A stretch of DNA of 64,000 nt from NCBI GenBank assembly GCA_019916065.1, contig CM034236.1:16879167-16943166 (forward strand), in the 5' to 3' direction. Within the stretch, counting starts at the first letter, position 1; each line of letters starts with the position of its first letter. Below the pieces are notes generated by a model, which searched no databases, had not been told where the DNA came from, and was given only the letters and a program-made list of their open reading frames with translations. This DNA comes from Vitellaria paradoxa (Eukaryota > Streptophyta > Magnoliopsida > Ericales > Sapotaceae). Shown piece after piece: positions 1 through 11,694 of this stretch. The translations under genes were made by a program, and so were the position numbers.

Positions 1-273
1 GTGAGGGATTAAGCCGTCATTGAATTTCATACTTTTAGTTTTAAATAAATGGCCTTCTTGCCCAAATGGTAAAGCAAGTTAGAATGATATACCAATAATG
101 AAGTAGAAAAAGGCACTAATGGAATGATATACCAACCTCTTGTTGATATTGTTTCCAATTTTCTATTACATAGTAGTTTAGTAAAAACTAAAGAAAACTC
201 TATTATTATTGTGCATAATTCTAACGACTCCATGTATCTCTTATGATATTTTCAATTTCATGACTCTCTCTAC
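1..273. repeat. direct repeat, copy 1
   Basis: This stretch is repeated nearly base for base at 635-908, with only a few substitutions or small indels (for example gccgtcat versus gccatcat). It has no convincing reading frame and the left edge is cut by the window. It is probably a segmental or transposon-internal duplication; no family was recognised. A shorter echo (gggaacattra) follows both copies, at about 363 and 949, so the duplication may extend further in degraded form. Confidence 0.85.
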
Positions 274-634
274 TTCAATTTTTTTTTTATATTTTTTCTA
301 CCCCCTAAGATTTTATATCTATGCTTAATTTGTTTGCTAGCTTTGGGGCTTATTATTAACTTTGGGAACATTGATTATTCGCTAAGTTAAATAATGTATA
401 ATGGAATGAATATTCTCATTCTTTTATTTGATTATGAAATTAAGTAATCTTCTCAAATAGGTATTGCCATTTGATCAACACTAGATCCTAATATATCTCC
501 CATCTGTTGCTTATTATCTAGTATTGCCATTTTGATAGTGATTTTGTTGCCTTATGGCCCATTCAGCTGTTGTTATTGTTATGATTGTTGTGATTTAGTT
601 TTATAGTAGATATTACATCTCTGTTGACACTTAG
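274..634. other. spacer between direct repeats, no gene
   Basis: AT-rich, T-biased sequence with stops in all frames. Nothing recognisable apart from its position between the two copies of the 273-bp repeat. Confidence 0.6.
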
Positions 635-908
635 GTGAGGGATTAAAGCCATCATTGAATTTCATACTTTTAGTTTTAAATAAATGGCCTTCTTGCCCAA
701 ATGGTAAAGCAAGTTAGAATGATATACCAATAATGAAGTAGAAAAAGGCACTAATGGAATGATATACCAACCTCTTGTTCATGTTGTTTCCAATTTTCTA
801 TTATATAGTAGTTTAGTAAAAACTAAAGAAAACTCTATTATTTTTGTGCATAATTCTAACAGCTCCATGTCTCTCCTATGATATTTTCAATTTCATGACT
901 CTCTCTAC
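635..908. repeat. direct repeat, copy 2
   Basis: Second copy of the sequence at 1-273, starting gtgagggatt and ending ctctctctac. The start-to-start distance is 634 bp. A 68-residue open frame across it is not conserved in copy 1 and is not a gene. Confidence 0.85.
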
Positions 909-1365
909 AAGCATGAACTTATGTGTGATAGAATTTTTTTGTAATTTTGGGAACATTAACCAAATATTGTTGTTTTCGAATGTCAGGTGCACATTATGTA
1001 TGTGGATTGAGTGTTGCAAAGGTGGTTTTATTCTTCATGGATGCTCGTGAGGCAAGGAGGTTTCATAAAAAAAACTTGTTTTTTTTTTTTTTGGTTTGGA
1101 GAAATTAATGATTTGCTCCACATGTAAGAACTAATGTAAATATGTCAAAAGTATTGTAGTAATATCAATATTGAACTAAGATATATATAATTTTTGGAGA
1201 CTATATTGTGCTTTCGTTAAAAGTTTAGTTTTATGGTTTGTAATATATAATTTGATGGTGGATGCTATTTTTTTTGTCAATTTATATGGTTATTACAGGT
1301 GGATTTTTTGTGTATTATTATAGGAAAATAAATCAGGAAATGAAAATAATTATTGTTTTTTCTAA
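909..1365. other. intergenic, no gene seen
   Basis: AT-rich DNA with a poly-T run near 1079-1092. No coding signal was seen. It ends where the CACTA-type element begins. Confidence 0.5.
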
Positions 1366-2017
1366 CACTATTGGCGACTGATTGGTCACTAAAAATCTCA
1401 TATTTTGCGACCACTTGGTCGCCAAAAAACATACCTTTAGCGACCAACTGGTCGCTAAAAAATACCTTTAGCGGCCAACTGGTCACTAAAGGGTGTACAA
1501 TGGGCGACTAAATTTTTGGTCGCTGAAGAGAAGCTTTTGGTGACCAAATTCTTGGTTGCCAAAGGATATACTTTTAGCGACTAACTGGTTGCTAAAGGGT
1601 GTATAATGGGCGACTAAAGTTTTTGGTCGCTGAAGAGAAGCTTTTGGCAACCAAATTCTTGGTTGCCAAATGATATATCTTTAGCGGCTAACTGGTCGCT
1701 AAAGGGTGTACAATGGGCGACTAAAGTTTTTGGTCACTGAAGAGAAGCTTTTGGCGACCAAATTCTTAGTCGCTAAAGGTATCCTTTAGCGACTAACTGG
1801 TCGCTAAAGGGTGTACAATGGGCGACTAAACTTTTTGGTTGCTAAAAGAAACTTTTTGGCGACCAAGCCTAGGTTTGGTTGCTAATACTTTCGTCCACCA
1901 ATGTTCCGCGACTAGATGGTGACCAAGTTTGGGCTGGTCGCAGAAACCTTTAGCAACCAGAAAAAAGGCTTTAGCGACCAAAAATTTTTATCGCCAAAGA
2001 TGTGTTGTGTTGTAGTG
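1366..2017. mobile_element. small non-autonomous CACTA (En/Spm) element
   Basis: The segment starts CACTATTGGCGAC and ends in GTTGTAGTG (CACTACAAC on the other strand), the terminal pentamer of CACTA elements. The interior is packed with GGTCGCTAAA-type motifs in both orientations, the usual subterminal transposase-binding repeats of plant CACTA elements. There is no transposase, so it would need a partner in trans. The 3-bp flanks (taa left, ata right) do not match exactly, so the termini may be eroded or off by a base. Apart from CACTA itself, the two TIRs share only short stretches such as TTGGCGA. Confidence 0.6.
1491..1915. repeat. four ~106-bp tandem units with GGTCGCTAAA palindromes
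   Basis: The phrase gggtgtacaatgggcgacta recurs at 1491, 1597, 1704 and 1809 (spacing 106, 107 and 105). Each unit holds a short palindrome of the form TTTAGCGAC-loop-GTCGCTAAA preceded by a GGCGACCAAA/TTGGTCGC pair. This is the subterminal repeat array of the CACTA element and is probably where transposase binds. Confidence 0.8.
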
Positions 2018-2207
2018 ATAACTATGTTTGTACTCTTTGTATGTGATGGTTTTCTCTGCAAAAAATTGAATGATTTTGTATGCAAGACTGAATGTTTAAA
2101 TAGGTATGGAAGCGTCTTTTCCTTAAAGGTGAACAACCATTGGAAGAACATTTGTGCCTGCTAGTCTTTCATTGTTCATGGTGATTGTTGGAGAGAACCA
2201 TAACTAT

Positions 2208-2565
2208 GGGTCAGTTTGGCATCATTATAAAACTCCAAAAATCACTATAAATCTCTAACAACCCTTCTAACTTTAATTTTTCTGCCATCACTAATTTCAA
2301 ATAATTTCCATATTTCGCTAAAAAATAAAAAATCTGGAAGTAAGTTAACCGAATGTACAAATTTTTTATACAATCATATTCTTCGTGTCGAAAGTTTCAA
2401 ACGAGTATCATTGTCGCTATTTTTTGTGAATTTATTTTAAATCCGTGGGAACGGATTTGGAAAACCGTTTCCACGGTTTGTTACTTAAAAAAAAAAGCGC
2501 CAAAATTAACCCCAAACCACATTTTATCTCAATTTATCTAGTTTTTTCTTACTCCAAATGGGGCC
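2208..2565. mobile_element. foldback MITE (Tourist-like), tentative
   Basis: The ends are loosely inverted: left GGGTCAGTTTGGCA, right (reverse complement) GGCCCCATTTGGAG. Both are flanked by TAT. The interior is non-coding with long poly-A/T runs. The ends resemble PIF/Harbinger MITEs, whose TSD is normally TWA. The longer direct repeat tgattgttggag at 2182 and 2591 lies outside and may be coincidence. Confidence 0.4.
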
Positions 2566-3568
2566 TATTAGAGGAAAAGGCCAACAAAAATGATTGTTGG
2601 AGAAAGCAAAATTTTGAATTCAAAATTTTAGAAATTGGGAAATAAAAAAATTAAGAAATGAGTCACCTATATTTGTCTTGATTTAACCGAACCAGAGCTT
2701 GAGCTAAGGCAGGCAAGCGACGTGCATGTGTGATACGGGTTAACGCATATAGGTCTTCGCCCTCAACAAAACATGGGTGCCCCTTGGGGCCCTCCCTTTC
2801 CTTGAAACTTGGCGTATTTAAATCTATAAATTTTTTCATAGATTTTCATTATGGGACATGCCCACTTTTCCTATTGCCAACGTGCTAGTTTTTAAGCTAA
2901 TTTTCATTCAATCAATTCATGATTTTGAACAATTGAGCATAAGACTATAAAGTCCATATGGAATATTTTCAATTCCACCTTTGTTCTAAATTTAATAATT
3001 TGTGAACCTCACATAAATATTGTCTTAAAATTAACAAAAAATCATCGTTAAAGCCATGAATTCCAACATTAAATATTTGAAATCTGTTTTTAAAAAACTG
3101 AAATGCCAATAAATGCAAATCTAAAATATAGAAAAATTTTAACATTAGCCCAAAATATAAAAAAAAATTCTATCATTTTCTACTTGGGCAACACTAATTA
3201 TATAGTTTAAATAAATAAATAAATAAAATTATTTTAGCTCTTTAAAAACAATTCTCACAAATAAAACATATATTTATGAGACATAGCATCAAAATAAATC
3301 CAATCCAATGAAGAAATTGAAAATTCAAATATACTAGACAATCTAAACAAAACCAACCACACAAATATTCAAGCAATAATATGAAGGCAAAAAATAAAGA
3401 GATATAAGATGTAACGAGGAAAAAATCTTAAATCCTTGATGACTTGACTCCATGGGTTACGAAGTCTCAACATCTGAATAGACTCGAATCTATGACTCTA
3501 TGTTGTTTACATCCTTTACTCGAATCCACAATGCACCCAAGCTATAACGATAGGAACAATGTTCAAAT
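2566..3568. other. intergenic; possible copia LTR relic at its right end
   Basis: No gene was seen. The 3300-3568 part and the sequence resuming after the hAT insertion (4295-4450) read as one stretch broken by that element. It could be the 3' LTR of the minus-strand copia fragment at 4480-4935, but no second LTR is available for comparison. Confidence 0.35.
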
Positions 3569-4294
3569 TAGGGATGGGCATGGGGCGGGTAGGGGACGGG
3601 TACACGTATCCCCATACCCGATCCCAAAACTAAAATCAATCCCCATACCCTACCCGATCCCCACTGGGAATTTATTTTTATCACTCATCCCCGACCCAAA
3701 TGGGGAATGGGGATCCCCATGGGGAAACAGGTACTTGAATTGAAAAAAAATATAAAAATACAAAAATTCTAAAATATGACTTACAAAAAAATAGAGTAGA
3801 AGCCTAATGCATATTTAAAAAATAAAAAAATATCATATATACATATTTAGAAAGTACTTATTAGGTTTCTATTTTCCTATCATGTTAATAGATTCTATAG
3901 TTCAAGATAGGAAAAGTAAATAAAGAAACATTAATAATTGGTCTATCTCAATTTATAGTTTCTTTGTAAATTGGAAAACAAAGTAATTTAATAAGAAATT
4001 GATAGATAAAGAAACTCAAAATCTTAATTTCCTACCTTACTGAGAAATCTATAGTAACAAATATACTAAAAAATTAAATATATATATACAAGAAAATATG
4101 GGGAGGGTCGGGGAACGGGTAGGGTAGGGTACGGGACGGGGATAGGCTCATATCCATACCCTACCCGATTCCCAAATTTTTTTAAAAAATGCCCCCATAC
4201 CCTACTCAATCCCCAAAAAATCCCCGAATCCCCTGCCTGTTTGGGGCGGGGATCGGGTAGGGTACGAACGGGTCGGCCGAGATGACCATCCCTA
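3569..4294. mobile_element. 726-bp non-autonomous hAT element with perfect 8-bp TSD
   Basis: Termini are TAGGGATGGGCA on the left and TAGGGATGGTCA on the right (inverted), flanked on both sides by GTTCAAAT (3561-3568 and 4295-4302). An exact 8-bp target duplication is diagnostic of hAT insertion. The subterminal 100-150 bp at each end is a GC-rich maze of GGGTAGGG, CGGGTA and CCCCATACCC in both orientations, while the centre is about 80% AT. No transposase is encoded. A related element lies at 41459-42062. Confidence 0.85.
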
Positions 4295-4479
4295 GTTCAA
4301 ATCCTTAAAAACTTGCTGAATTCATAACTACCACTGAATCCAAAATTGTTTGTCTTGAATCAACAACCATTCGAATCCATATTACACAACTCAAAACTCC
4401 TTTGGATCACCAACACATAAAGAAGTTGAAGCATTGTTGGCTAAGAGTAAGATAACTCTAGATCTCTTGAGTTTCTTTT

Positions 4480-4935
4480 GCTTTCTGAATTATATTTATG
4501 TCTTCTAAAATTCTAAAGACGTCCCATAATAAATAGGATACAAAATTCTGGATGCATAGGGTTTTTGAAACGCAATTTATAAAATTGCCAGGCGGGCACT
4601 CATGGGAGCAGCCTTTCAATGAGTTCTCACGACCTTTTAGCAAACGTTTTGCGTTTCTTCCTACATAGCCAAAAGCATAAAGATATACTGTGAAATAGAC
4701 TTCGTATCATCTATGCATCTAGCAAAATTCAAATCTAAATAGTCAACTACCTCAAAGGTCTTGTTCTCTCTTATACACAAGCATGTAATCTTGTATTCAC
4801 GACAAATATCTCATATTTTCTTAGTTGCTACCCAATAATCTAAATAAGGATATGAAAGGTATTTGCTTAGAAAACTTCTAGCAAAAGCAATGCTTGGTCT
4901 AATATAATTTATGCATACATCAAGTGTTAATTGCA
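4480..4935 (-). pseudogene. Ty1-copia RT/RNase H relic
   Basis: Reading the minus strand from about 4935 down, a broken frame gives YTRPDIAFARSFLSKYLSYP and then YLDLNFARCIDD. These match the copia signature TRPDIAF followed by the RNase H segment usually written YSDSDFAG-C-D-KSTSG. Further on, FINCVSKTLCIQNFVS aligns to the EF-AC-EA-xxxLWxRNF region of RNase H. Stops and frameshifts interrupt it and the catalytic SDSD has decayed to LDLN. It is the 3' end of a pol gene whose upstream part is not present. Low-copy decay suggests it is much older than the hAT insertion at 3569-4294. Confidence 0.7.
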
Positions 4936-5537
4936 CTACTATATGGAATGCTTTTCATGGATTTTGTCTCGAGTTTGTTATTGAGACTTTTAACTTTTAA
5001 TAAAACTTATCACCTTTGGTAACAAACACGTTAATTACACTCTGAAAGTGTAATCTTTTTAACTATTAAATGATACAATTTAGTATTAGTATTAATATAT
5101 AATTACTATGTTACTAATATTATTATTATTTTAAATTATAATTATTTTGGTATTATTCTATTAATTATAATTATTAGTATTATTATACTAATCCATTTAC
5201 AGGACTAAGCAAATCTGGAGGCTGACTAAGCAAACTAATAAAAGAATCCAAGATAAGCAAGAGTCATCCAGACACAAACCAACCATCCAAACATAGGCAT
5301 CCAAATGGCCAGGAGGTGTCCAAATGCTCCTTTAGCATCTAGATATTCTCCCTCAGTCAGTCTCATGGAGCAGGACGTCAAAAGCACTAAAGACTAAATG
5401 TCATATTTTTAAAAAGTACAAAATTAGAAGAAATGTGGACTCTAAAGAATGGAATCTTCACAGCAAAGAGGAGGATATGCAAAAATTTGATACACATAAG
5501 ATTAGGAAATATTGTCTTATAACAAAGCAAGAATATA

Positions 5538-8500
5538 TGTAATGACCTGTACTCTTATGAGTATTATTTTATTCATAATATGTTGGGTTTTGATTTAATA
5601 TGTTATCTAATGTGGTTAATTGATGCATGAATTGACTCGATTTTTGTTCGAGGTTTGTCATGTCAGGGTTGAGTGGCTAGTATAAGCCTTAGTTTTGGTC
5701 GTGCACACCCCAAGGGCCTTTCCATGCACACGACCCTTTTTTTCCTGTGTGCATAGCTTGGTTGCATGTGCATGCCATCTTTCGTTTTGTACGCAAACAT
5801 TGTTATAAATGTGTCAGTGTGAGTTATATTATTATTTTTGGTTCTTTGGCTTAAAGTTTGAATCATTTTAATGTTTCCAGCCAACTCATACCTACTAGCT
5901 TTATAACCCATGCCTCATCATTCCATGTCTTTCCTTCCCATCATAGTTTTATTATATGTATATAGATATATTTGGTCGAGTTTATTGAAATTGAGAGTTG
6001 AAGAGTGATTGAGTGTTTGACCCAAAATTGGTTCTTTCCTTTCGTTCTATTGTGAAATTAGAGTGTTAGGGAATTATTCTTGAGCTTTGGTTTGGTTAGG
6101 GTCGTTGTGTTGATTGCACCAGAGTTTTAGCATTTTAGACGTTTCTCCACTTTGCTTTCATCTACAACCAAGCAACTCGAGGTAGGAAACATTATTTTAT
6201 TGTAGCATTCGAGTTATATTGATGCATATGGCAAGTTTGACTATGATATACTATATGATACATGCTTGGTTATGAAATTGATACAATTGATATACGAGTA
6301 TATATTCATTCTAAGGTTGAAAATGATGAAAAAAGATTTGGAATGCTGCCAAATCTTCGATTAAATGAGAAATTGACGTTATGGTTGCCCCCACACACTA
6401 TTAAAGACTAAAAATGAGCATGAACTTTGATTTAATTGCTTAAGGAATGAGAAAATCGAGCATTGGAATGTGGAGGTGAAAAATAGAACAGTCAACCTAG
6501 AGTTATAGTAACAAAATTTGGTGCTTTTTTAATTATCTTCACGAGATATATTTGTGAGATATTCATAGAAAGTAACAATTCAATTATATCACAATATAAT
6601 GAAAATATCGCGATATTAATCGATAAAAATGAAATTTGTGATAAAATTGTGAAAATGTCGCCTTACCACGAATTATGGTAGCACAACCCCTGGGCACTAA
6701 TAATTACTTGTCAATTGCCACCATGCACCCACCCTACCTCTTTCTTTCTCTTTCCCCTTCTCCCCTCCCCCCTTTTGTTACTAATAGGTAACAGCAGCCT
6801 AGTTGTAAGTTTTTTTTTTTTTTTCCTTTTCTTGTGGTGGGCACCATCCCAACAACTATTAGTAATTAATTAATTCAATTTTAATTATTTATTTGTTATT
6901 ATTTTTTAAATTAATTTATGACTCGATAACCCAAATTTATTAAATAAAATATATTATATTATTATCAAATTCTACAACTACACATATTATATAAATATAT
7001 ATAAATACTTATTTACATAGTAAAAATAATTTTTATAATAATTTTTAAATTTACATACAATAGTTATCTATTTTTGCATATGTTTACTATAACAAATACA
7101 AAACTTGTAATATTAAAAGCAATTGTGAATTAATTACTTATATATATATATATATTTTTTTGAAATTAGTTATAATATTTTAATATTAATTATCTTGATT
7201 ATTTACTATTATTTTTTTAAAATTAATTATAATATTCTAACATTAATTCTCTTGATATATATTTTGCCAAATTATTCCTTATTTTTTAACGAATTTGGGT
7301 GTCATGTCAAGATTTTTTTTATATTTATTTCTAAATTATCCCCAATAATTCCCCAATTACAAATTTTTCATCCTGCTGAATAATTTTTGAATGTCGAATT
7401 TGTTAATATGCTTGCAGTTGAAAGGTCTCTGTCATGTGCAAGCCTGACTTAAGGTCGTGCACACGACCTGTATTTTAGCATCTCGTGCACATGAGAGAGG
7501 AGCCTTCATGCGCATACCATGCAATTTTGGCTCTTATGCACACAAGACTTCATCTCACATTTGTACATCCCCTTTTGTGTGCACGAGGCCTAGCTTTGAG
7601 TGTGCATGACCTGGACCTAAGCCTCCTATACACACTAACCCTTGGTCTGTTGCACACAACTAGCTGGTTTGTCTCTCGTGCGCATGACACATAGTGTCAC
7701 ATGAGCACGCTTGAGGATCCCCTTGATAAATTTGTAACGTTTTCAAAAGATAAATGTTTTCAAATTATCATTACACGATTTCCCAAAATTACTGCTACAC
7801 ACTTGAATATGTTATTGATAATTATATGGGGTGTGGTATAGCATATGTTGTCAATGATATGATAGAGCATGTGTAGCCAATGATATGAGGTAGCTTGTGT
7901 GACAGATAAGATGATTATGATGACAATGAGACAGAAATAGATAATGAGATATGTTGTTGTGTTGATTTTTTGGTGAATGAAGTACTATGAAATATTGGGC
8001 ATATATGTATGCCCATCAGTTGAAAGTCTCTAAACATGCATATGATTTGGTTATCATGCAAGTAGGTTAGTAGCTTGCATATATAACGACATTTATTTGT
8101 ATTATCATATCCATTAGAATATGGACCCATAAAAATGATGTATGTTGGGATTATTGTATCCATTAGGTTGAGACCCATAAGAATGACGTACATCAATTAA
8201 CCATTTTCGTTGGGATGTGGACCCATAAAAGATGATTATGATGACTTGCAAAAAAGTTGACTTTTTGTGCTAGTATACTAGTGACCTACGAAGTGATTTA
8301 GATGTTATTGGGGCATAGTTATTTTCTTTGGCTTAATCTAAAAATGCAAATGCCTAAGGAGTCATATTTTATTTCCATGTATATGCTCAGTGCCTGGATG
8401 TAAACACCTAATAGAGTTGGCATATTTTAGCTTGTACCTAAGCCCATTTGATTATTGTGTATATGTCATTGATGATATTGTGGTTTATTGTTGTTATTTA

Positions 8501-8897
8501 TTGAGATTGAGACACGTGGTATTATTTTGAGAGACTAATAGACCAGTTGATCATGTATAGTAGACAGGCTAGACCTCTTGGTCGTGACGCATACCTGTAC
8601 TTGACCTTCTTTTGTTGATATTATTTTGAGAAACTGGTGTTACCTCTAGTGTTAGGTGTTATATATATATTCATATACTATTTTTTTATTTGGTTGTACG
8701 GGCATGGAAGCCTTACTATGCTTTTGAGAGCTTTTGCCTAACTAATAGCTTAGGTGTTCTGTACATTATTTTGAGGATTGCGTCTAGTATTTGCACTAGT
8801 TGGATGTTTAGCTCTGATATGGATAGAGTTATGTGATTAATTATATTTACATGTGATTATCACACACCTTGATTCACAAAGAATTTGGTGCGTGACA
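5538..8897 (+). mobile_element. candidate solo LTR of a Ty3-gypsy element
   Basis: The start TGTAATGACCTGTACTC looks like a deaminated TGTAACGACCCG, a common opening of long chromovirus LTRs. The segment closes with GGTGCGTGACA, the usual ending. No primer site, polypurine tract or pol sequence lies on either side, so a solo LTR (3360 bp) is the simplest reading. The flanks (atata and atcac) do not form a target duplication, and AT-rich DNA at about 6840-7380 may be a later insertion. Boundaries are uncertain. Confidence 0.4.
7440..7710. repeat. degenerate GTGCACACGA-type repeat cluster
   Basis: Variants of (c)gtgcacacgac recur roughly every 25-35 bp on both strands; a smaller cluster of the same words lies at 5698-5790. 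The motif is partly palindromic (GTGCAC). Many copies differ by C-to-T or G-to-A changes, as expected for methylated CpG-rich LTR DNA. An open frame through the cluster is incidental. Confidence 0.55.
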
Positions 8898-9070
8898 ATC
8901 ACAATATTTTAACGCAAGTTTTTGTATATTAATTTTTTAAAAAGAAATTCATATTTTTCTTTGGTGTTCAATTATGATATAATGATAAGGTAATTACATT
9001 TTATATAATTAAGAGAAACGTGAAAATGTGAAAGTTATCATTCAAAAATTTAGAAATAAATAATAACTAA

Positions 9071-9558
9071 GGCCTTGGTTATGTTTGTTTGAGGTATTAA
9101 AAGGAGGAGATTGGTTATCATATCATGTGGACCAATCATGCCATGTTTGATAGCATCCCATGCTTGATTTTATAAAATTGGAGTGGACTTATAGTTCATC
9201 TTGAATTGCTAATCCCCCAAAACGGGGATATACGATACCTAAGAGATGGTGGTATTGTCTATCATATCCCTTATTTACAAGATTGTTTTTATTTCAAAAT
9301 CTAAAAGTTTAAAACTAAGTCAAATCTTTTGTTAAATTGCATTTGTTATTGGTCCCATTTCATATCCTACCAATCAGATACCAAAATAATAATTCCTACA
9401 AAAAAATAAGATAAGAAAAATCTTATATTATATTCAATACCACATATTATCCTATGGCCATAAAGATTCTCATATCTTATTACTATTCATGTAAGACAAG
9501 CTTAACGTGAAACTATTGCAAAGAGACAATGTACTAATACCAAACAAAATATTGTTCC
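9071..9558. mobile_element. Tourist-like (PIF/Harbinger) MITE, tentative
   Basis: The left end reads GG..ATGTTTGTTTGAGGTATTA and the right end, inverted, GG..ATATTTTGTTTGGTATTA. The flanking triplets are TAA (left) and TTA (right), agreeing with the TWA target of PIF/Harbinger elements. About 488 bp, non-coding. Confidence 0.45.
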
Positions 9559-10566
9559 TTACTAGTTGTGGGCAGATGCACTGTGTATGATTTTTGTTAT
9601 TTTTAATTTTAGTTAAAATAAAATTATAAAAAATTTAGCAAAAGTAGCTCAAATAGCAAATAATAATAAAGCTCCATTTAGAGAAGCAAATTTCACCAAA
9701 ATATTCTAAAAAACTACTCCAAAAAACTTTAACTTTTTCTCCTACTCTACAAATAATGAAAATGTAATTTTTATCATTTTTACTAACTTTTTGTAGCTCT
9801 AAACACACCTTAAGCGTAAGAAAGTACATAACAATAATTTTCGGTACTACCTTTGATGTGAAAGGCTTTCAGATTCATAATCTCTTACTTGTTTTACAAG
9901 CTTCTCTATCACAAACACAAAATCACAACTAACTTTCTTCTCACTCTAATAGAATGCTACTATAATATTCGTAAAATACACAAATTAAAACCTTAAGGAT
10001 TAAGATAGTACTCTAGAAAGAACCTAGACTGAATATGAAGAGAGATATATGGTAGAAATATTAAAAGGACGTAATATCATTGTTCTATATGTTATATAAT
10101 AGATAGACTTAACTAATCTCAATCACTAAGAGATATAGTTAGATTTTATCTCAAATCAAAAAGTTAAGGGATAATCTGTCTGACATAATGGAATTACCTT
10201 AAAGGTAGAACTTATCGAGTATCTTGCTTAGTGTGCAAGCACTGCTCATGCGAACATACCAGGAGCCAATGTGACAATAAACAATTAAAGTTATTTAAGT
10301 AAAAAAAAATTAATTAAGAGTATTTTAAAAAATAAAAAAATTACAAAAGTAATGGGTAGTTAAAAAGTATTTAAGGAAGACAAAAACATAAAATGATAAA
10401 ATTACATAATTATTTGGTAACTATAAAAATTTAATTTTCAATATCATTAAAGTTGTAAGTAGTTACCGAGAGTTTAAAGATTTTATAAAAAAACAAAACA
10501 TAGCTTTATCAAAATAAAATTTTATAAAATTTAAAGTCTCATTAATTCTAGTGTTTGCTTTATATA
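9559..10566. other. intergenic; one MITE-like end near 9815
   Basis: No gene. At 9640-9815 the minus strand reads GGTGTGTTTAGAGCTACAAAAAG, which resembles a common plant MITE terminus, but no convincing opposite end was found. The rest is AT-rich DNA with long A runs. Confidence 0.4.
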
Positions 10567-10691
10567 GGGAGTGTTTTGATGGCAAAAAAAATTGAAAAAA
10601 TTGGTGTAAAAATCACATGTGGTGAAATTTGATTGAAGAAAATTGATAACTTTTTGTAATTTTGGTGAAATTTGATAAAACAAAGAGCCCC
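10567..10691. mobile_element. 125-bp foldback MITE, tentative
   Basis: The ends are GGGAGTGTTTTGATGGC and, inverted, GGGGCTCTTTGTTTTATC, both flanked by ATA. The centre contains the partly inverted words gtgaaatttgat and caaattt. It lies about 360 bp upstream of the first glycine-rich protein gene, so it may sit in that gene's upstream regulatory region. Confidence 0.4.
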
Positions 10692-10990
10692 ATAATAGTG
10701 TAGATGGGATATTTCAATGCATCACAGCCAATGCTTATAAAATAATTGTTCAAGTTCAACTCTTTTAGCCCATAGATTTCTTACTGCAAATTCAGAAGAC
10801 ACCAGATACACACCAAATGTTGCTGATCGGAAATTCAGATAATGTTGCTGAAATTCAAAAATATACTAATTAGGGTTTCAGGGGCTCTTTCCGAGGAGTT
10901 CATGTGCATGCCATCATGCAAACTGTGTTTTGTTGTATTTTCTTCACATAAAAGTGTACTATACATTGTTCTTTTCTAATGTGTGATCTA

Positions 10991-11002
10991 TATATTTATA
11001 AA
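10991..11002 (+). promoter_or_regulatory. TATA box of glycine-rich protein gene
   Basis: TATATTTATAAA lies 49 bp before the ATG at 11051. A start site about 30 bp downstream gives a 5' leader of roughly 25 bases, which is typical for short plant genes. Confidence 0.6.
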
Positions 11003-11050
11003 CTCTAGTTTGCTCATACAGGCTACCATTTGTGTTAGATTCAAATTAAT

Positions 11051-11638
11051 ATGGGGCTCCTATATGATATTTTTCTTGTTCTACTGCTAGGGGTAGTCTT
11101 GTTTTCTTCTAGGGTTTATCCATCAAGACTCACTAAAAGCAATGGGTTGGAAGATAGAAAAGAGAATTGTGGACATGCGAAGTGTGGCATCGACAAAATA
11201 GGTCATGGTTATGATGGTGAAGGCAGCAGCTGCGGCGGTGACATTGCTGGAGCTAATCCAAATGTGGCAGTAGGTAGCAGTGGTGCAGGAGGAAATGGTG
11301 ACTATTATGGTGGTGGAGGTGATGGTGGTGAGTCAAGTGGAATGCCAGGTGTTGGTGGGAGTGGGGATGAGGATGATGATAGACATTGTCATGGTGGAAG
11401 AAACCGTGGGGCTGGGGAGAATGATGGTGGCAACGGTGGTAACAAGGGAGATTGTAAAGAGTCTAGTGGTGGTGGTGTGGGAGGGGATGGTGGATATGGT
11501 GGAGGCGGAGGTGGAGGAGGTGACGGCAGCAGCGGATATGGATGGGGTAGTGGGTTTGGAGGTATAAGCGGAGGTGGCGGCGGTGGAGGTGGAGGTGGCG
11601 TTGGTTATGGCTGGGGCGGGGGTTATGGTCGCAAGTGA
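11051..11638 (+). CDS. secreted glycine-rich protein (195 aa)
   Basis: Single-exon frame of 195 residues. Residues 1-25 form a classic signal peptide: a hydrophobic core (IFLVLLLGVVLF) followed by small residues near RVYPS, so the product should enter the secretory pathway and reach the apoplast or cell wall. Residues 30-65 are mixed and contain four cysteines. From about residue 70 the protein is dominated by GGGG, GGYGG and SSGYGWG repeats, with an acidic DEDDD patch near 103-107 and two further cysteines. It fits the plant class I/II glycine-rich proteins; these are structural or defence-associated, and no specific role can be assigned. The start has a good TATA at 10991 and an in-frame signal peptide. 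It faces a second glycine-rich gene tail to tail. Glycine-rich frames can be low-complexity artefacts, but signal peptide, TATA and poly(A) signal argue for a real gene. Confidence 0.75.
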   Translation: MGLLYDIFLVLLLGVVLFSSRVYPSRLTKSNGLEDRKENCGHAKCGIDKIGHGYDGEGSSCGGDIAGANPNVAVGSSGAGGNGDYYGGGGDGGESSGMPGVGGSGDEDDDRHCHGGRNRGAGENDGGNGGNKGDCKESSGGGVGGDGGYGGGGGGGGDGSSGYGWGSGFGGISGGGGGGGGGGVGYGWGGGYGRK

Positions 11639-11688
11639 AAGGAGCCCAATTTACCATGACCGGTTGCTTCATTTATGTCAGATAAATT

Positions 11689-11694
11689 AATAAA
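11689..11694 (+). terminator. poly(A) signal of the + strand glycine-rich gene
   Basis: AATAAA lies 51 bases after the stop codon, in a T-rich downstream context. Confidence 0.5.

Noticed and set aside
11280..11672. Val/Met-rich and His-rich frames over the first glycine-rich gene
   Set aside because: Other-frame readings of GGT-rich codons of the real gene at 11051-11638.
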